Shown in pieces: positions 35,016 to 46,699 of a DNA stretch of 64,000 nucleotides. Origin of the DNA: Tanypteryx hageni. Taxonomy: Eukaryota > Arthropoda > Insecta > Odonata > Petaluridae. Under the pieces are notes generated by a model. The model saw only the letters and a program-made list of their open reading frames with translations. It was not told the origin of the DNA and did no database searches. The stretch is from the NCBI GenBank assembly GCA_028673005.1, contig CM054117.1, forward strand, positions 54,869,370 through 54,933,369, in the 5' to 3' direction. Within the stretch, counting starts at the first letter, position 1; each line of letters opens with the position of its first letter. The position numbers and the translations under genes are program-made.

Positions 35016-35743
35016 AAGTCACGCACCCTTCTATTTGTGTGCGTGTGTGCGTGTATCGCCGCCGGTCCTCTGTTGATTCTTCTCTATGACGCACCCATCT
35101 CCTTCTCACGCCGTTGAGTTGAAATTTTAGGCCTAGCATTCCATCCTGTTCCTTTTTCAAACCATTAAACTCGATCTAATGTTATGATTATCGATTCTTG
35201 CTCATTTTGTCGACGCGTCCGACCAACTGCCATTTTTTTGACGGGCTCTTTCTGTCGTTCCTTGCTCCCTTATCTAAATCTCGACGTATTTCAAAGAAAC
35301 TATTGTATTATTTTTCGCTGGAATTAACCTAATGGATCGGAAAAGTTCAGCTTTCAAGCTCAGCTTATTTCTTGCATCACAGAATTGGTGAACACAACTC
35401 CTTGAGGGAGTTTAATAAACCACACACGTTTCACATTCAAATTTTGCATTTTAAAATGTTAATTCACCCACCGTTGATTTTACCATCCTTCCAGAAATCT
35501 ATCCCCAGTCGATAAATGTTGTGTAACCCACGAATAAGATTTTATGTCGATTTTTCAGATAGCACATCGCTATTACTCGTGGGGGAATGTGGCACACTAA
35601 CTTTCCTTCAAAGATTTTGAATTAAATAAAATGTTAGTCGAATTACATTTTTTGAAATGTTGATTATTCAATTTTATAGATCGTGTTAATAACGCCGATA
35701 AGTTATTTACCCATTAATGCTAAAGTAGTAATTTTTGTCAACT
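35016..35743. other. Unique sequence upstream of the tRNA
   Basis: No exon or repeat was recognised. The short GTGTGCGTGTGTGCGTGTA run at about 35036-35055 is the only simple repeat. Confidence 0.45.
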
Positions 35744-35815
35744 GACTCCGTGGCGCAACGGTAGCGCGTCTGACTCCAGATCAGAAGGTTGCGTGTTCAA
35801 ATCACGTCGGGGTCA
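35744..35815 (+). tRNA. tRNA-Trp: tRNA-Trp (CCA)
   Basis: This is a complete cloverleaf. Acceptor GACTCCG pairs with CGGGGTC (one G-U), with discriminator A at 35815. The D stem is GCGC/GCGC with loop AACGGTA; the anticodon stem TCTGA/TCAGA has loop CTCCAGA and so anticodon CCA. The variable loop is AGGTT and the T arm is GCGTG-TTCAAAT-CACGT. Internal promoters are intact (TGGCGCAACGGTAGCGCG as A box, GTTCAAATCAC as B box). There is no intron. A run of T at about 35818-35822 downstream can terminate RNA polymerase III. It supplies Trp-UGG decoding in cytosolic translation. It is the only RNA gene here judged functional. Confidence 0.96.
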
Positions 35816-36500
35816 AAATTTTTAATTCTTTTTCGTCCCTGATAGGATTGTTTGAGAAATTCATACAACGGCATGGTGGGAACAGAAAAAGAAAAATATT
35901 TTTTATGCGGTAAGGATCGTTCTCATAATATATTTATAGGGGATGGAAATGGGGGTGCGGAACGCGGGGTACTCCAAGTTACTGAATTCCAATGTTAATA
36001 ATCGCGTATTTGATCACACACCTGTGTTGCATCCCTTATGTGTTCGGCGTAACTATTTTAAATGAGAAATCTAGGCACATTAAAAAATCCATTTTATGAG
36101 AATTTTAAAGTGTTTTAAAAAAATAATTAACTTTAAGTGAGCTGTGCGAAAATGGAAGTTGACTCCACATATAGACCTGATCGCTATTTCATCAAGAAAG
36201 AATGGAAGTATATTACATAGAAACCGATACGTTAAAGATATTTCTCTGCATACACTTATAGTAATTATTATATTTCATCGATCTTCTTCTTGCTGTTACA
36301 TAATCATTAATTTCGTTCTTTCTACTAATTTGCAATTCATAGTTCACGTTACATTTTTATTGCGAGACTTGCGTACTTTCTCGTCAACAATGGTGAGTGG
36401 GCATGAATGAAATATTAATTTATAATTAAATCATTCAATAAGTTGACGTTAGCAAAATGTTAATTCAAAACAGCAACGTAATAAATTAATCCATGGCTTA
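35816..36500. other. AT-rich unique sequence
   Basis: No gene was recognised. CCATGGCTTA at 36491-36500, directly before the palindrome, also starts the tandem unit at 36791, so this flank may be the edge of that repeat. Confidence 0.45.
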
Positions 36501-36752
36501 TTGAACAGTTGTATAAAACTCCTTAAGCCAAAAAAAATTGTAGGATAAGCCCTATGCATTTCGCCCACTAAGTGGGCATCTTCAGGGGAGAACCTGCCTT
36601 GGCAGTGAACAAGGTTCAACTGCAGTTGCAGTTGAACCTTGTTCACTGCCAAGGCAGGTTCTCCCCTGAAGATGCCCACTTAGTGGGCGAAATGCATAGG
36701 GCTTATCCTACAATTTTTTTTTTGGCTTAAGGAGTTTTATACAACTGTTCAA
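36501..36752. mobile_element. Palindrome of Penelope-type terminal sequence with hammerhead-like core
   Basis: Arms 36501-36624 and 36627-36752 are reverse complements with a 2-nt centre; the only difference seen is 8 against 10 in an A/T run. Each arm, read outward from the centre, contains CTGAAGA, then T, then GCCCAC-TTA-GTGGGC, then GAAA, then TGCATA and GGG. That fits the hammerhead core CUGANGA, stem II and GAAA, with AUA as a possible cleavage triplet. Penelope-like elements are known to carry hammerhead motifs in their terminal repeats, which may be inverted. No Penelope coding sequence is attached here. Confidence 0.6.
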
Positions 36753-36790
36753 CTTGGAGCCAAAGTGATTACGAGCTACCATCTACTGTC

Positions 36791-37140
36791 CCATGGCTTA
36801 TTGTCAATAATTATCGATTCTTACAACGTAAATGTTTATTTTATTACAAGTTGATTATTTAAGACTTAGAAAAGCTACGTAGATAATTTCCTAGACTATT
36901 ACCTTTGGACAATTGAACCCAACACAAAAATGCTGTCAAAAATAAGATGAACTACTTATTTGTTGCTATGGCTTATAGTCAACAATTATAGATTCTTATA
37001 AAGTAAATGTTTATTTATTATAGGTTGAATATATTAGACTTTGAAAAACTACTTAGATAATTTCCTAGACCATTACCTTTGGACAATTGAATGCAACATA
37101 AAAATACGGTCAAAAATAAAATGAACAACTTATTTTATGC
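36791..37140 (+). repeat. Tandem duplication, unit about 175 bp
   Basis: CCATGGCTTATTGTCAATAA at 36791 recurs as CTATGGCTTATAGTCAACAA at 36966. The two units stay alignable to about 37140 (for example TTTCCTAGACYATTACCTTT then GGACAATTGAA). A third start (GCTATG) appears at 37139. Function unknown. Confidence 0.85.
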
Positions 37141-38109
37141 TATGCAGATGAAACAAAAACTAAATTATGTATACAGCGATTGAAAAGCGGAATTACAATG
37201 ACTATTTCCAATTTAAACAAAATACTAAATTATTTATAAAATAAAATAATAAATTCTGGTGCAACAGTTTTAAATTTTATTTTAAATCCGATGCAAGCCA
37301 ATTATTCCTTTCAATACGACTTGCGCTGATAACAATGTTGTTGACGTGCGCCTAAACAATACACAAATACATGAATTATGACTTGACTATAGTCTGCGCA
37401 ATTGCATTCTACGGCACATTTTAGTTATTTAGGGAAAAACGTAATGTTGTCCTATATATAAATCTAATTTTAGTACATTATCCCACGAAGATAGCTACAA
37501 TTCGGTTGCTCTTAGCAGCGTGACAGAATAACATATAAAGGCTTCAATTATAGAAGAGATAATCGGTTTTTAATTTAAAATTTTACCTAACCAGCCGATT
37601 TTAAAATATAGAAAAATACAGAGAGTAAATGAAAAAAAAACATCTCAAGCTGAGTAAACTTTGTTTTTGTTTGGGTTATTAAATGTCGATGATTGTAAGA
37701 AATTTAATAAACGAGGTAATCTGTTTCAATTTTTAATTTTCCAAGGCACGCTTTATATAGGTACCAATAACGTTTTTTTGTTGAGTAGTATTCGCCTTAA
37801 AGCTGGAGAGCAGAGAAAATATTTCAAGGAAATCATTTCTTTAGATTAAAAAATATTCGAGCGTCTTTATTTCGAACGTTTTTTGTTTCGGCTTGAATTC
37901 TTGTGAACCGCAGACTGCATTTCTATAGTCGAAGGAGAATAGGGAGACACCCGCAGGTGGGAGTGAAGCCTTTATTTCCCTCTTTGAAGTGACCATTCCA
38001 CCCGACACTCGAACCCGCGAATGGCTTTATTTTATTTTCCCCGTCCCGGCGCTGCCAATACTCTTCTTCCTCTTGCGAGCCAAAGGGTCGTTCATCCCTC
38101 AGAACTAGA
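37141..38109. other. AT-rich unique sequence, CpG-rich near 37950
   Basis: Nothing recognised. 37930-38110 is GC-richer and borders the large pyrimidine tract. The minus frame of 90 codons there runs into the tract and is not supported. Confidence 0.45.
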
Positions 38110-39560
38110 GAGATGACACTCTGGTAATGTCCGAATCTCTCCCTCTCTCTCTCACTCCCTCCCTCTTCCTCCTCCTCCCTCTCTAGCTCCCACACATCCT
38201 TTCCTCCCTTTTTTCCTTCTCCCTGTCTTCCTCTTTCCTATTCCAACTCTCTTCTTCTCCTTCCATCTCACTCTCCATTTCGTACCGTGCCATTTCTCTC
38301 CCCTCTGTTCTTCTATTTCCCGATCCCTCTCTTTCTTCCTCTCTCTCTCCCTTCTTTCATCCTCACTGTCATTTTTTCTCTCTCTCTCTTTGTATCTTCT
38401 TTCTCTCTTCTTCTTTTCAATTTCCATTGTATTTTTCACTCTCGTAGGTTCCCTCTTCTTTATCACTCTCCCTCTTTCCCTCTCTGTCATTCTAACCCTT
38501 CTTCCCTTTCCCCACAAGCATTTCCTCCTCGGTTACTCTCTCACTCCCTCCACACATCCTTCTTGAACATCTTTCTCTCTCTCTCTCCCTCCTCTCTTTT
38601 TTCTTTCCTCTCTCGTCTCATTTCTTTTCTCTTTCACTTCTCATCCCTTTACCTTCTTTCCTTTCATCTCTTCCTTATTTTCTCCCTTCCACTCACCCAA
38701 CCACCCTTCCTTTCTACCTCTCTCCCTTCTTATTTCCCTCTCTCCCTTCTTATTTCCCTCTCTCCCTCCTGCTAACTCCCTTGCCCTCTTTCCTTTCTTC
38801 CTCTCTCTTTTTTCTCCAACATTCGCTCTCTTTCCTTCTTCCTCATTTCCTCTCTCCCCATTCTCACTCCCTATCTCCCTTCCATTCTCCCATCCTCTTA
38901 ACCTTCTCTCCTCCTTTATTTATTCCTCCTTTCCTCTTTCTCTTCCTCTCTCCCTTCCTCTTTCCGTTTCACTTTCCCTTCCTCTTTTCTTTTCTCTTTT
39001 CCTCCCTCTTTTCCTCCCTCTTTCTCTTCCACTTTCCCTTCTTCTTTATCTTCTTCTTTCCCTTCTTCTTTCCATTTCTCTTTCCCTTCCTCTTTTTTCC
39101 CTATTTCCCTTCCTCTTTCCCTTCCTATTTTTCTCCCTATTTCCCTTCCTCTTTCCCTTCCTGATTTCCATCCCGTTTTCCTTTCACATTCCTTCCTCTT
39201 TTCCTCCCTTTCCATTCCTCTTTCCTTTCCTCGTTCCTTTCCTCTTTCCTTTCCTCCTTCCTTTCCTCCTTCCTTTCCTCCTTCCTTTCCTCCTTCCTTT
39301 CCTCCTTCCTTTCCTGTTTCCCTTCCTGTTTCACTTCCTCTTTCCTTTTTCTTCTTTCCTTCCTCTTTTTCTTCTTTCTCTTCCTCTTTCCCTTTCTCTT
39401 TTTCTTCCTCTTTTCCTTCTTTTATTTCCTCTTTTCCTTACTCTTTCCTTTTCATTTTTACATTTCTCTCCATTTTTTCCCATTATCCGTTCATTTTTCC
39501 CGTTTCCTCTTTTTCTTCCTCTCTCTCTCTCTCCCTCACTCTCCTTTAGAGGACGACGTC
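38110..39560 (+). repeat. 1.4-kb polypyrimidine tract
   Basis: Nearly pure C/T over about 1.4 kb, the longest in the window. Part of it is a 12-bp tandem repeat (CTTCCTTTCCTC) at about 39226-39312. Open frames of 78-162 codons on both strands (Ser/Leu/Phe on +, Glu/Arg/Lys on -) are composition artefacts. Confidence 0.92.
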
Positions 39561-40227
39561 CCCTCATGAAATCGGTTCAATCCCCTTCAAACTCAATTAC
39601 ACCCAAACCTCGCGTTTCTCTCTATGCTGCCCTCTCCCTTCGCTACACGACCCGCCTTTATGGCCTTTACAACTCTAGCGTACAAGCCTCTCAACTTCGG
39701 GTAACTCTATCGCGCTGATTTTTTTGTGTTCTTTGGCTTCTTACTCCTTCCCTATCTCTTTATCTCTCTCCATCTACCGCACTTCACTCCAAGCACTATA
39801 TTAATTTAAACGCGACGTATTTCTCCCATTCGACTTGCTCACCCTTACAATTATTTCAGTTTTAACGTCGTGTCGAACTACAGTGTCAAACACCTTAACC
39901 TCCATTGTGCTCTAAATAACAGCGTAAACATTGGACATTTTCCAAGACATTTGGATGTTTGAATGCTGTAACAAAAGAGTTAAGGTAGAGAAAAATGATT
40001 CGTGTGCAATTTACGCCTCCTGGGGATCCTGGCGCTAAACATTTGGGGGCCCCTGGCGCTAAGCAAACGGGGTCCTGCAATCTAAATACATAGTGAAACC
40101 GCTCCTAACGGCTACCCTCTTATTGTGACACCACTTAACGATCGTTTTTCTATGGAATCATAGAGAGGTTCTATTGATTTTTAAAGCGAGACATTTAATG
40201 TGTCTAAGATTATATGCACAAAAATTT
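39561..40227. other. Unique sequence with possible hAT left end
   Basis: Mixed sequence. At about 40018-40080, GGGATCCTGGCGCTAAACAT and GGGGGCCCCTGGCGCTAAGC resemble the GGC-rich interior of hAT-type MITEs and may belong to the ends listed next. No gene was recognised. Confidence 0.35.
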
Positions 40228-40495
40228 TTATGGGGCCAAGTGCGACCCCTCTTAAATCCCGCCACTGATTGTGAGTGTAAGGGAGAAATTCAAGATTTAG
40301 AGTAACTGAGCGGTAGGAAAATCTTGCCCTTTCCTCCATTTTCGTGGATCCACACGGAACCCTAACCGTTCGCAGAACACTAGGGCTCCGCGTAACCCAA
40401 GTTGAGAAACACTACCATATGTCACGGGGCCCCATAATTCACGGGGCCCCATAATTCACGGGACTCCTGGCGCGCACCCCCTAAATCTGCCACTG
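40228..40495. mobile_element. Cluster of hAT-type terminal fragments
   Basis: Three ends are stacked. AAATCCCGCCACTG ends at 40267. AACCCAAGTTGAGAAACACT (about 40396-40415) is a classic Charlie-type hAT terminus in reverse. CCCCCTAAATCTGCCACTG ends at 40495. A doubled GGGGCCCCATAATTCAC lies at about 40425-40460. The right-hand CACTG ends suggest nested or serial insertions. Confidence 0.5.
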
Positions 40496-40499
40496 AATC

Positions 40500-40811
40500 C
40501 GTCACTCGCTTTGCACGGTAAGTGCGTTCCTGGAAAAGAACATGTCAAGTGAAACCGTACAATGTAGGATAATTTTTCCCATAATAATTATAGAGGTTAC
40601 ATTTAAGCGCCATAATGAGTTCAAAGAGGAACAATTTTTTTTATCTCTTGTTCAGAATAGCTTCCTTTATTCTTTCTTAAAACCTCGGAGTTGAACCAAG
40701 ACATTTTATGAAATTTATTACTTCGAAAGCGTGCTAAAGTGAAATCGATGACCGAGCAAATTTGTAAAAATAAAAACGTGTAAAACGAAACCGCGCTAAG
40801 GGAGGGATGGG
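40500..40811 (+). repeat. MITE-like repeat M1, copy 2
   Basis: The left end (GTCACTCGCTTTGCACGGTA) and the reverse complement of the right end (ACCCATCCCTCCCTTAGCGC then GGTTTCG) match as terminal inverted repeats. Ordered internal blocks match 16663-16932 in the same orientation, such as AGGTTACATTTAAGCGCCAT. It is non-coding, about 310 bp. Confidence 0.65.
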
Positions 40812-41466
40812 TGTATGCAGTGTTTTTATTTAACTTGTTCGCCCACTTTTCTGAGCATCACTCGCACATATATTTCTGTCCTTGACTTACTTCTACGAAA
40901 TCAATATCTGTATTCTCATGGACCCAATAACTAGAAACGTAGCTAATAAGGAATATTTCAAGGAAGAAGCTCGTTCAGTAATGAAAATTAGATAAAAATT
41001 TTGATTTTCTTCTCGATATAATTATAACGCCCACTTACTTGATTATTTGGAATAAATATCGTTTTTTGTAAAATTATTCCTTCCTTTATATTGGTAAACG
41101 AGCTGGTTTAATGTTGTGATCTAATATACAGTTTTATTTTTTCAATTTAATTTTTACTTGATTTTTATGCGACGAAATTTTCTTCGTAAACTTATTTCTG
41201 GGAGAGACTTTTTCCTATATCCTCCTTTCTTCTCTCCTTTCAGCTTCCTCTCTTCCTTTGTGCTATCCAGTCGAACTTCGATATATCGAAGGTACATAAC
41301 TCGAATTATTGATAAGTTGAAGTGATCATTTTAATCTCGTTTGCATTCGTTTACTTTAAAATGAAGATCTTTGACTCAAAGTTTCGACGAGTAGAACAAT
41401 ATTCCGTCTTTTCCTGGAAGTTTGATAGAGCGAGGCTCGACTGTATTTCATCTTTTCCATATCCTC
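40812..41466. other. AT-rich unique sequence
   Basis: Nothing recognised before the minisatellite. Confidence 0.45.
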
Positions 41467-41783
41467 CACCATCGCCCTCCGCCATCGCCCTCCGCCATCG
41501 CCCTCCACCATCGCCCTCCGCCATCGCCCTCCACCATCGCCCTCCGCCATCGCCCTCCGCCATCGCCCTCCACCATCGCCCTCCGCCATCGCCCTCCGCC
41601 ATCGCCCTCCACCATTGCCCTCCACCATCGCCCTCCACCATCGCCCTCCACCATCGCCCTCCACCATCGCCCTCCACAATCGCTCTCCACCATCCACCAT
41701 CGCCCTCCACCATCGCCTTCCACCATCGCCCTCCACCATCGCCCTCCACCATCGCCCTCCACCATCGCCCTCCACCATCGCCC
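41467..41783 (+). repeat. 13-bp minisatellite, about 24 copies
   Basis: The unit is CCATCGCCCTCCR, with R being G in the first half and mostly A in the second half. There are a few point variants and one phase slip near 41690. Because 13 is not a multiple of 3, every frame on either strand reads the same 13-residue repeat with no stops. This explains the long open frames here (up to 253 codons), which are not genes. Confidence 0.95.
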
Positions 41784-42200
41784 ATCTCTTCCCTCCTCTC
41801 TCATCATCCTCCACACTATTCATTCCCCTTATCCTACACCACCCCTTCCCTTAATTCCTCTCTCTCCTTTCCGCCCAATTCCTTCCGTACCTTTTCCTTT
41901 CCCATCTCATCTCCTTCCCCTTTAGGCTACCCTCCCTCCTTTTTCCGCCCTCCTATCTCCATCCCCTATTCTCCCCACCGCCTCGAAAATACCGCAGCTC
42001 TCTCCCTCCCTTTTCCTCCACGGACACCCTTACCGCACCCTCCTTCTCCGACACCCACCCAACTTCCCTTTTGTCTCTCTTAACTACCAATCTCTTCCTC
42101 TTCATTCTTCCGCCCTCTAAAAACCCACTCCGTCCTCTCATCCCCCTTCCATCTCCCCTCTCCCTCCCTCCATTAATCCTCTTGTTCCTTTCCAGCACCC
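41784..42200 (+). repeat. Pyrimidine-rich tract
   Basis: CT- and CCT-rich sequence that continues the open frames of the minisatellite. No coding support. Confidence 0.8.
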
Positions 42201-42560
42201 TTTCCACAGGGTATGGTGAGAGCGGCAAGGGGCTCCGAGTGAACGGTGTACGTATATTCGTATATTCTCTTTCTCTTCCACGGAGGACCAACATCCCTCC
42301 TCCCCCTATGGGCAGAGCACCAAACTATCGATTGGCCGGCTCTACATCACGCCACATACGATATCCTCTCCTTTGTCAAGAGGACGCTCGAGTTAAGGGG
42401 GAAGGAGGTGTCACGGTGTGCTGGAGTGTTGTTTCCGAGGTTTCGGAACGCCGCGTACGGTTTGAGTGAAAAGGGTTTGGTCTGGACTGAAGTCAGGGCC
42501 CGTGGAAGAAGGCGCGGATGACTCATTACTTTCGCCCAAGCTAGTTTCCGAAAATTTTAA
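42201..42560. other. CpG-rich unique block
   Basis: GC- and CpG-rich, with overlapping + frames of 132 and 91 codons but no recognisable domain. It could be an exon or untranslated region of an unknown gene; there is no positive evidence. Confidence 0.35.
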
Positions 42561-43859
42561 CCTCAACTATCTTGGAAATATCGCAACCACATCCCCAAAT
42601 ATATACTCGAAGCGACCAAAAATTCATCTGTCCCGAAAGCGTAGGTGATTGATTGATTGAGTTGACCCTTTATAGGCGAGGATAGGCCCTGTTGGGTCTA
42701 TCTTCCACCAAATCTCATATCTCACTAAATTATAAAATGCAATGTATAGTGCTAATTTCTGAGGACATATTAAAACAGGAGACAAAGTGAACAGACTAAA
42801 AAAAATAACTAAAGATTAAAAGAGTGCGTTTGTGGGAGAAAAAATTCTGTCCGTGAAGACTACTTGAAAAAAAAACATTGCAGGATGAGATAGGAGATAC
42901 TAAAAATTACTCTTAATCCCAAAATAAGTAATTTTCACTCGCCCGTCCAAACTTACTGGCATCAATGGCGGACACCAAGGAGGGGAGATGATCAATCTTC
43001 ACTGAAATGTTATCTCAATGAATTTATTTTATATTACAGGCACTCTAGAAATATTTTGCAAATATCTAAGCAGGATATTATATACCTTGTATATTTATTA
43101 TTTATTATTATTTTGCATAAATAGGTGTCGGTAAATATAGCTGTTTTCTTTTTACGCTCACCCAAGGTATGCACCTATATCAGCCGCTTCCTGCTGTTCT
43201 CAATATTTTGGTAAAACTACAGTTCTGTCTCTATTTCATAAATATTTTCCTTGTAATTTTCTTTTTTCATCGGGGAAATCGTGTTTAGTTTAACCTAGCG
43301 ATCAATTTATTTTTTATTATTTTATTGACGTCATTTTGCTTAACCTATTTCACTCACTAGAGAATTATCCATATCGTCTTATGGCTGAAAATAAATAACA
43401 GAATAAGCACTTAAATATTAAAAAATCGAATAACTATGTACTTGATTTAATTATCTCCAATATCCGTATCAAGACTATATAAAAAAACCAGATGTAGATT
43501 ATATTTTGGTGAATCGCCACTGGGCCACTCTGTAACCTAAAAGCGCACTATCCTTGCATACCCAAGTCCCGATTAAAACGGATAAATGAGTTTCTACTGT
43601 GCTTAATTTTTCAATGTTTGACACTTAGGTGCTTATTCTGGAATTCATCCCATTCCATGTTTTTCTCATTTTATTTGCATCAGCTGTAATTTGTTCCCGT
43701 CAGAGGGATGTTCATTAGCAAAAACTATAACTGTTTGCGCATGCAAACTAAAAGATGCATCGAAACATAAGTCTTCATCTCTATTAGGCCCGTCATCTCT
43801 TTGTCCTTATTCAACGGTCGTCACGATACTCCGTCAAGATCACCCCTGGCAGTGTTGAG
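42561..43859. other. AT-rich unique sequence
   Basis: No gene, RNA or repeat partner was recognised. Confidence 0.45.
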
Positions 43860-44440
43860 GGAGGAAATAGAGAGAGAGAGAGAGGGGGGGGGGGATGGAG
43901 CCCAAAGGGTGGAGGGTTGAGAGCGAGGGAAACGGGGCGGAGTAGACCACATCTCGTTGCCATGCGTGCGAAGGGTTGGGTGTGCATAAATCACCCCCTC
44001 CACCTCTTCCCCTCCCAACCAAAGGTAATCCTTACGACGTGGAGGGAGTGGTAGCAGTCTTCCAATATGACTCCCTATCCCTCCCCTCCCCCTATTTCTC
44101 CTTCCACAGCTTAACCGAGCGATGACCGCAGATTATGCAGATAAAAAAAGAAGGCGAAGAATAGGAAATACCCGGATGGTTCGATTCCTCCCGCCCTTGA
44201 AAAGAGGCGCGACGGCGGCGGTCGATCTGTTTTTGTTTTGCGGCCGTTTCCCTCCGTGCGGCGGCGCCACCTATTATGACGGCCGACAATCACAACCGTC
44301 CTCAAAAGCGGCTCGATCCGTTTGAATATTCGAAACGAGATTGGCTTTTGTTTTTGGAATAATCTCTTCCAGGCGCGGTTGACGTCGCACAGGAATTGAT
44401 CACGTTCTATTGACGTGCAAAGAAAATATCGAAACAAGCG
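43860..44440. other. GA/G-rich run and CpG-rich block
   Basis: GAGAGAGAGAGAGAGGGGGG at about 43868-43888 starts a G-rich part. 44100-44430 is CpG-rich, with frames of 65-110 codons on both strands without domains. No gene was assigned. Confidence 0.4.
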
Positions 44441-45660
44441 CACGCTACTTTTTCAAATGATTATTTAATTACCCTAAAAACAGCACTTGGATGCATTTTA
44501 TAAGGGAGGGAATTTAGCTAAAATAAAGACCACGTGACCATGAAATCTACAGGTTCCGAACTTGCAGAAACACTAACCACACTTCCAAGCTCTCCTATGT
44601 GATGTTACTCGCTATATGTAGTATTTAAAGAGATCACTTTTGCAAAGCTTAAATCAGCAAAAATGGCATTTTTGCACATTATAAGCAGCAAAGTTGTGAA
44701 TCCTGTCTGAATAAATGAGAAAAATCGGTAAAATGTTCTTTCGCTAAAAGAGTATCGACTTTGCAATCTATCGAAAATTTTGTATTATTTTTCTGCAAAT
44801 ACTTTACGATCAACCGTTGAACATTTGAACTACTTAGATAGGTACAAAACAACGTTTAAAACGATGTTAACGGAAATCGAGGATTTCAAAATACTGTTAA
44901 GTGACCTAACTTACCGTATCGAGGCTTTATAACAAATAATAAGTAATAATACTGTGAATCAGTACAAAATTCAATACAGAAAGCCAATCAATGCAATCTA
45001 CATATACATATGTACATTACAATTCAATAAAATATAAAAGATATTCTGAAGTTAGATTACTTATATGGGTGAATCACATGCTAAAGCCAATCGTAACAAG
45101 CTCCTCCAAGAAACGATAAATGAAGTACAGAAAAAAATACTAAAAATTTTGAGTTTTAGTTAAAATATAAGAAAATTCGCAGAACTACACAGCGTTGCAA
45201 AACATGTTTGATATGGACACATTCGGCTGCCCAGAATGCCAATCAAGGTTTTTATCAATTTCAATTCAAAATAACCTTTTATTTCTTTAGATTATACGTT
45301 TCAAGATTATAGTTGGATTCCAGCTGTATGGCGAGCTAGAAAATATTTTATTATGTTGTGTTTTGAGGTAAATACTATGATTATGCTTACACATTTTGCG
45401 TCACAGAATAAGCACTTAAGAATCAAAAATTCAAAATTAAGTACTTGTCTTAGGTGTCCCCAATAGCCGGAGTCGGGACAAGGGATAGGGGGACGAGGCA
45501 CCCGTCTAGGGCGCAGCACACTTAGGTACGCGACAAATGACAATTTTAACTTTTAAGTGCTATATATTATTAAATATATTTTATATATTTTATTTCACCT
45601 CTACTTTGTAAATAAACTTGATTTGAGAGGTAAAATTATTTGTTTGTTTGTGTGGAATTT
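44441..45660. other. AT-rich unique sequence
   Basis: Nothing recognised before the SINE. GGTGTCCCCAATAGCCGGAG to GGGGGACGAGGCACCCGTC (45450-45510) is a short GC-rich island that may be a transposon end. Confidence 0.4.
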
Positions 45661-45950
45661 CTGGCTAACCAACCTCCTGGATTATTATAGCCATTACTCC
45701 TTCCAAACCGAACACATACCTACACAAGGGAGGAGGGAAGCTCGGTGCCGGCATTAGCCTACTCTTTACGAAGACCACCAAGGGGGCCAACTGCCTAACG
45801 TCCCTTCCGAAGGACGGAGCGCTGACTTGCGCGGTCTCCTCAAATCACACAAGTAGGAGACGGGACGATCCCAGGTTGAAAAATCCGACCTCCGCCGGAT
45901 TCGAGCCTAGGTCCGCTGCGTGGGAGGCCAACCACTCCGCCACCCCGAGG
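45661..45950 (-). repeat. tRNA-derived SINE, family A, copy 3
   Basis: This is the most complete copy. On the minus strand the head ends with CCTAGGCTCGAATCCGGCGG (B box). The body carries GAGGAGACCGCGCAAGTCAG, then TCCGTCCTTCGGAAGGGACG. The tail GGCTATAATAATCCAGGAGG then TTGGTTAGCCAG matches copies 1 and 4. No target duplication was found. Confidence 0.8.
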
Positions 45951-46699
45951 TAAAGTTGCGCACAGTATTCTTTCATTAGGAGAGGAGTGTAATTTTCAAA
46001 CCTTGCCTAGTGTGCAAAATGTCTTGTCCAGGCTCTGCCAATAGCCAACAAGATGGTACCTAAGACGAGCAGTTTTTCAAATTTTGATGTGTGCTTATCC
46101 TGAAATTTATTTCCCACCATAAGACGAGCTCCATAAATTCTCTAGTGAATTATCTTGTTAAATGAGATTAAATGAGAAATATTAACTCCTTAGCCGTAAA
46201 GTTAAAAAATTAGAGGAACAGGAAAAAAGGGGGAAAAGAATAAAGGAGGTGAAAAGTCAAAGAAAATGAAAAATACAATCAGGTTTTGGGGGTATTACTC
46301 CACGCCAGGGACCTGAAGTCACTCACACACTCACTCATTCACTCAATCGCAAAAGAACTAATCCTAAAGGTGGAAAAAGGATAAAAAAGGAGCCGGGTTT
46401 GCGAGAGATTACTCTGCGTCAGGGACTCAAAAATCACACCGTCACTAGAAGGTTTGTGAGTCTGTACGACAGCGACGGACCTACTAGGCAACCACAAACA
46501 CGCGCACACGTACACACCAAGAGGTAAGGGGAAATAAAAGGAAAAAGGAAAGGGGGAAATAATACTAAGATTACGGGAAATTAAACCGCGCCAGGAACTT
46601 AGTATCGCACACTGTTGCCTGTAGGTTTATGTGCAGTCCGGCAGCGACAGGGACCTATCAGACGAAGCAGTCACGCGCACAAGCGCTCGAATACACGCA

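Noticed and set aside
38110..39570. Open frames of 78-162 codons on both strands
   Set aside because: They lie wholly in a polypyrimidine tract, and low-complexity Ser/Leu or Glu/Arg/Lys strings carry no domain.
41322..42083. 253-codon open frame and its antisense partners (144, 155 and 122 codons)
   Set aside because: All are produced by the stop-free 13-bp minisatellite and the following pyrimidine tract.
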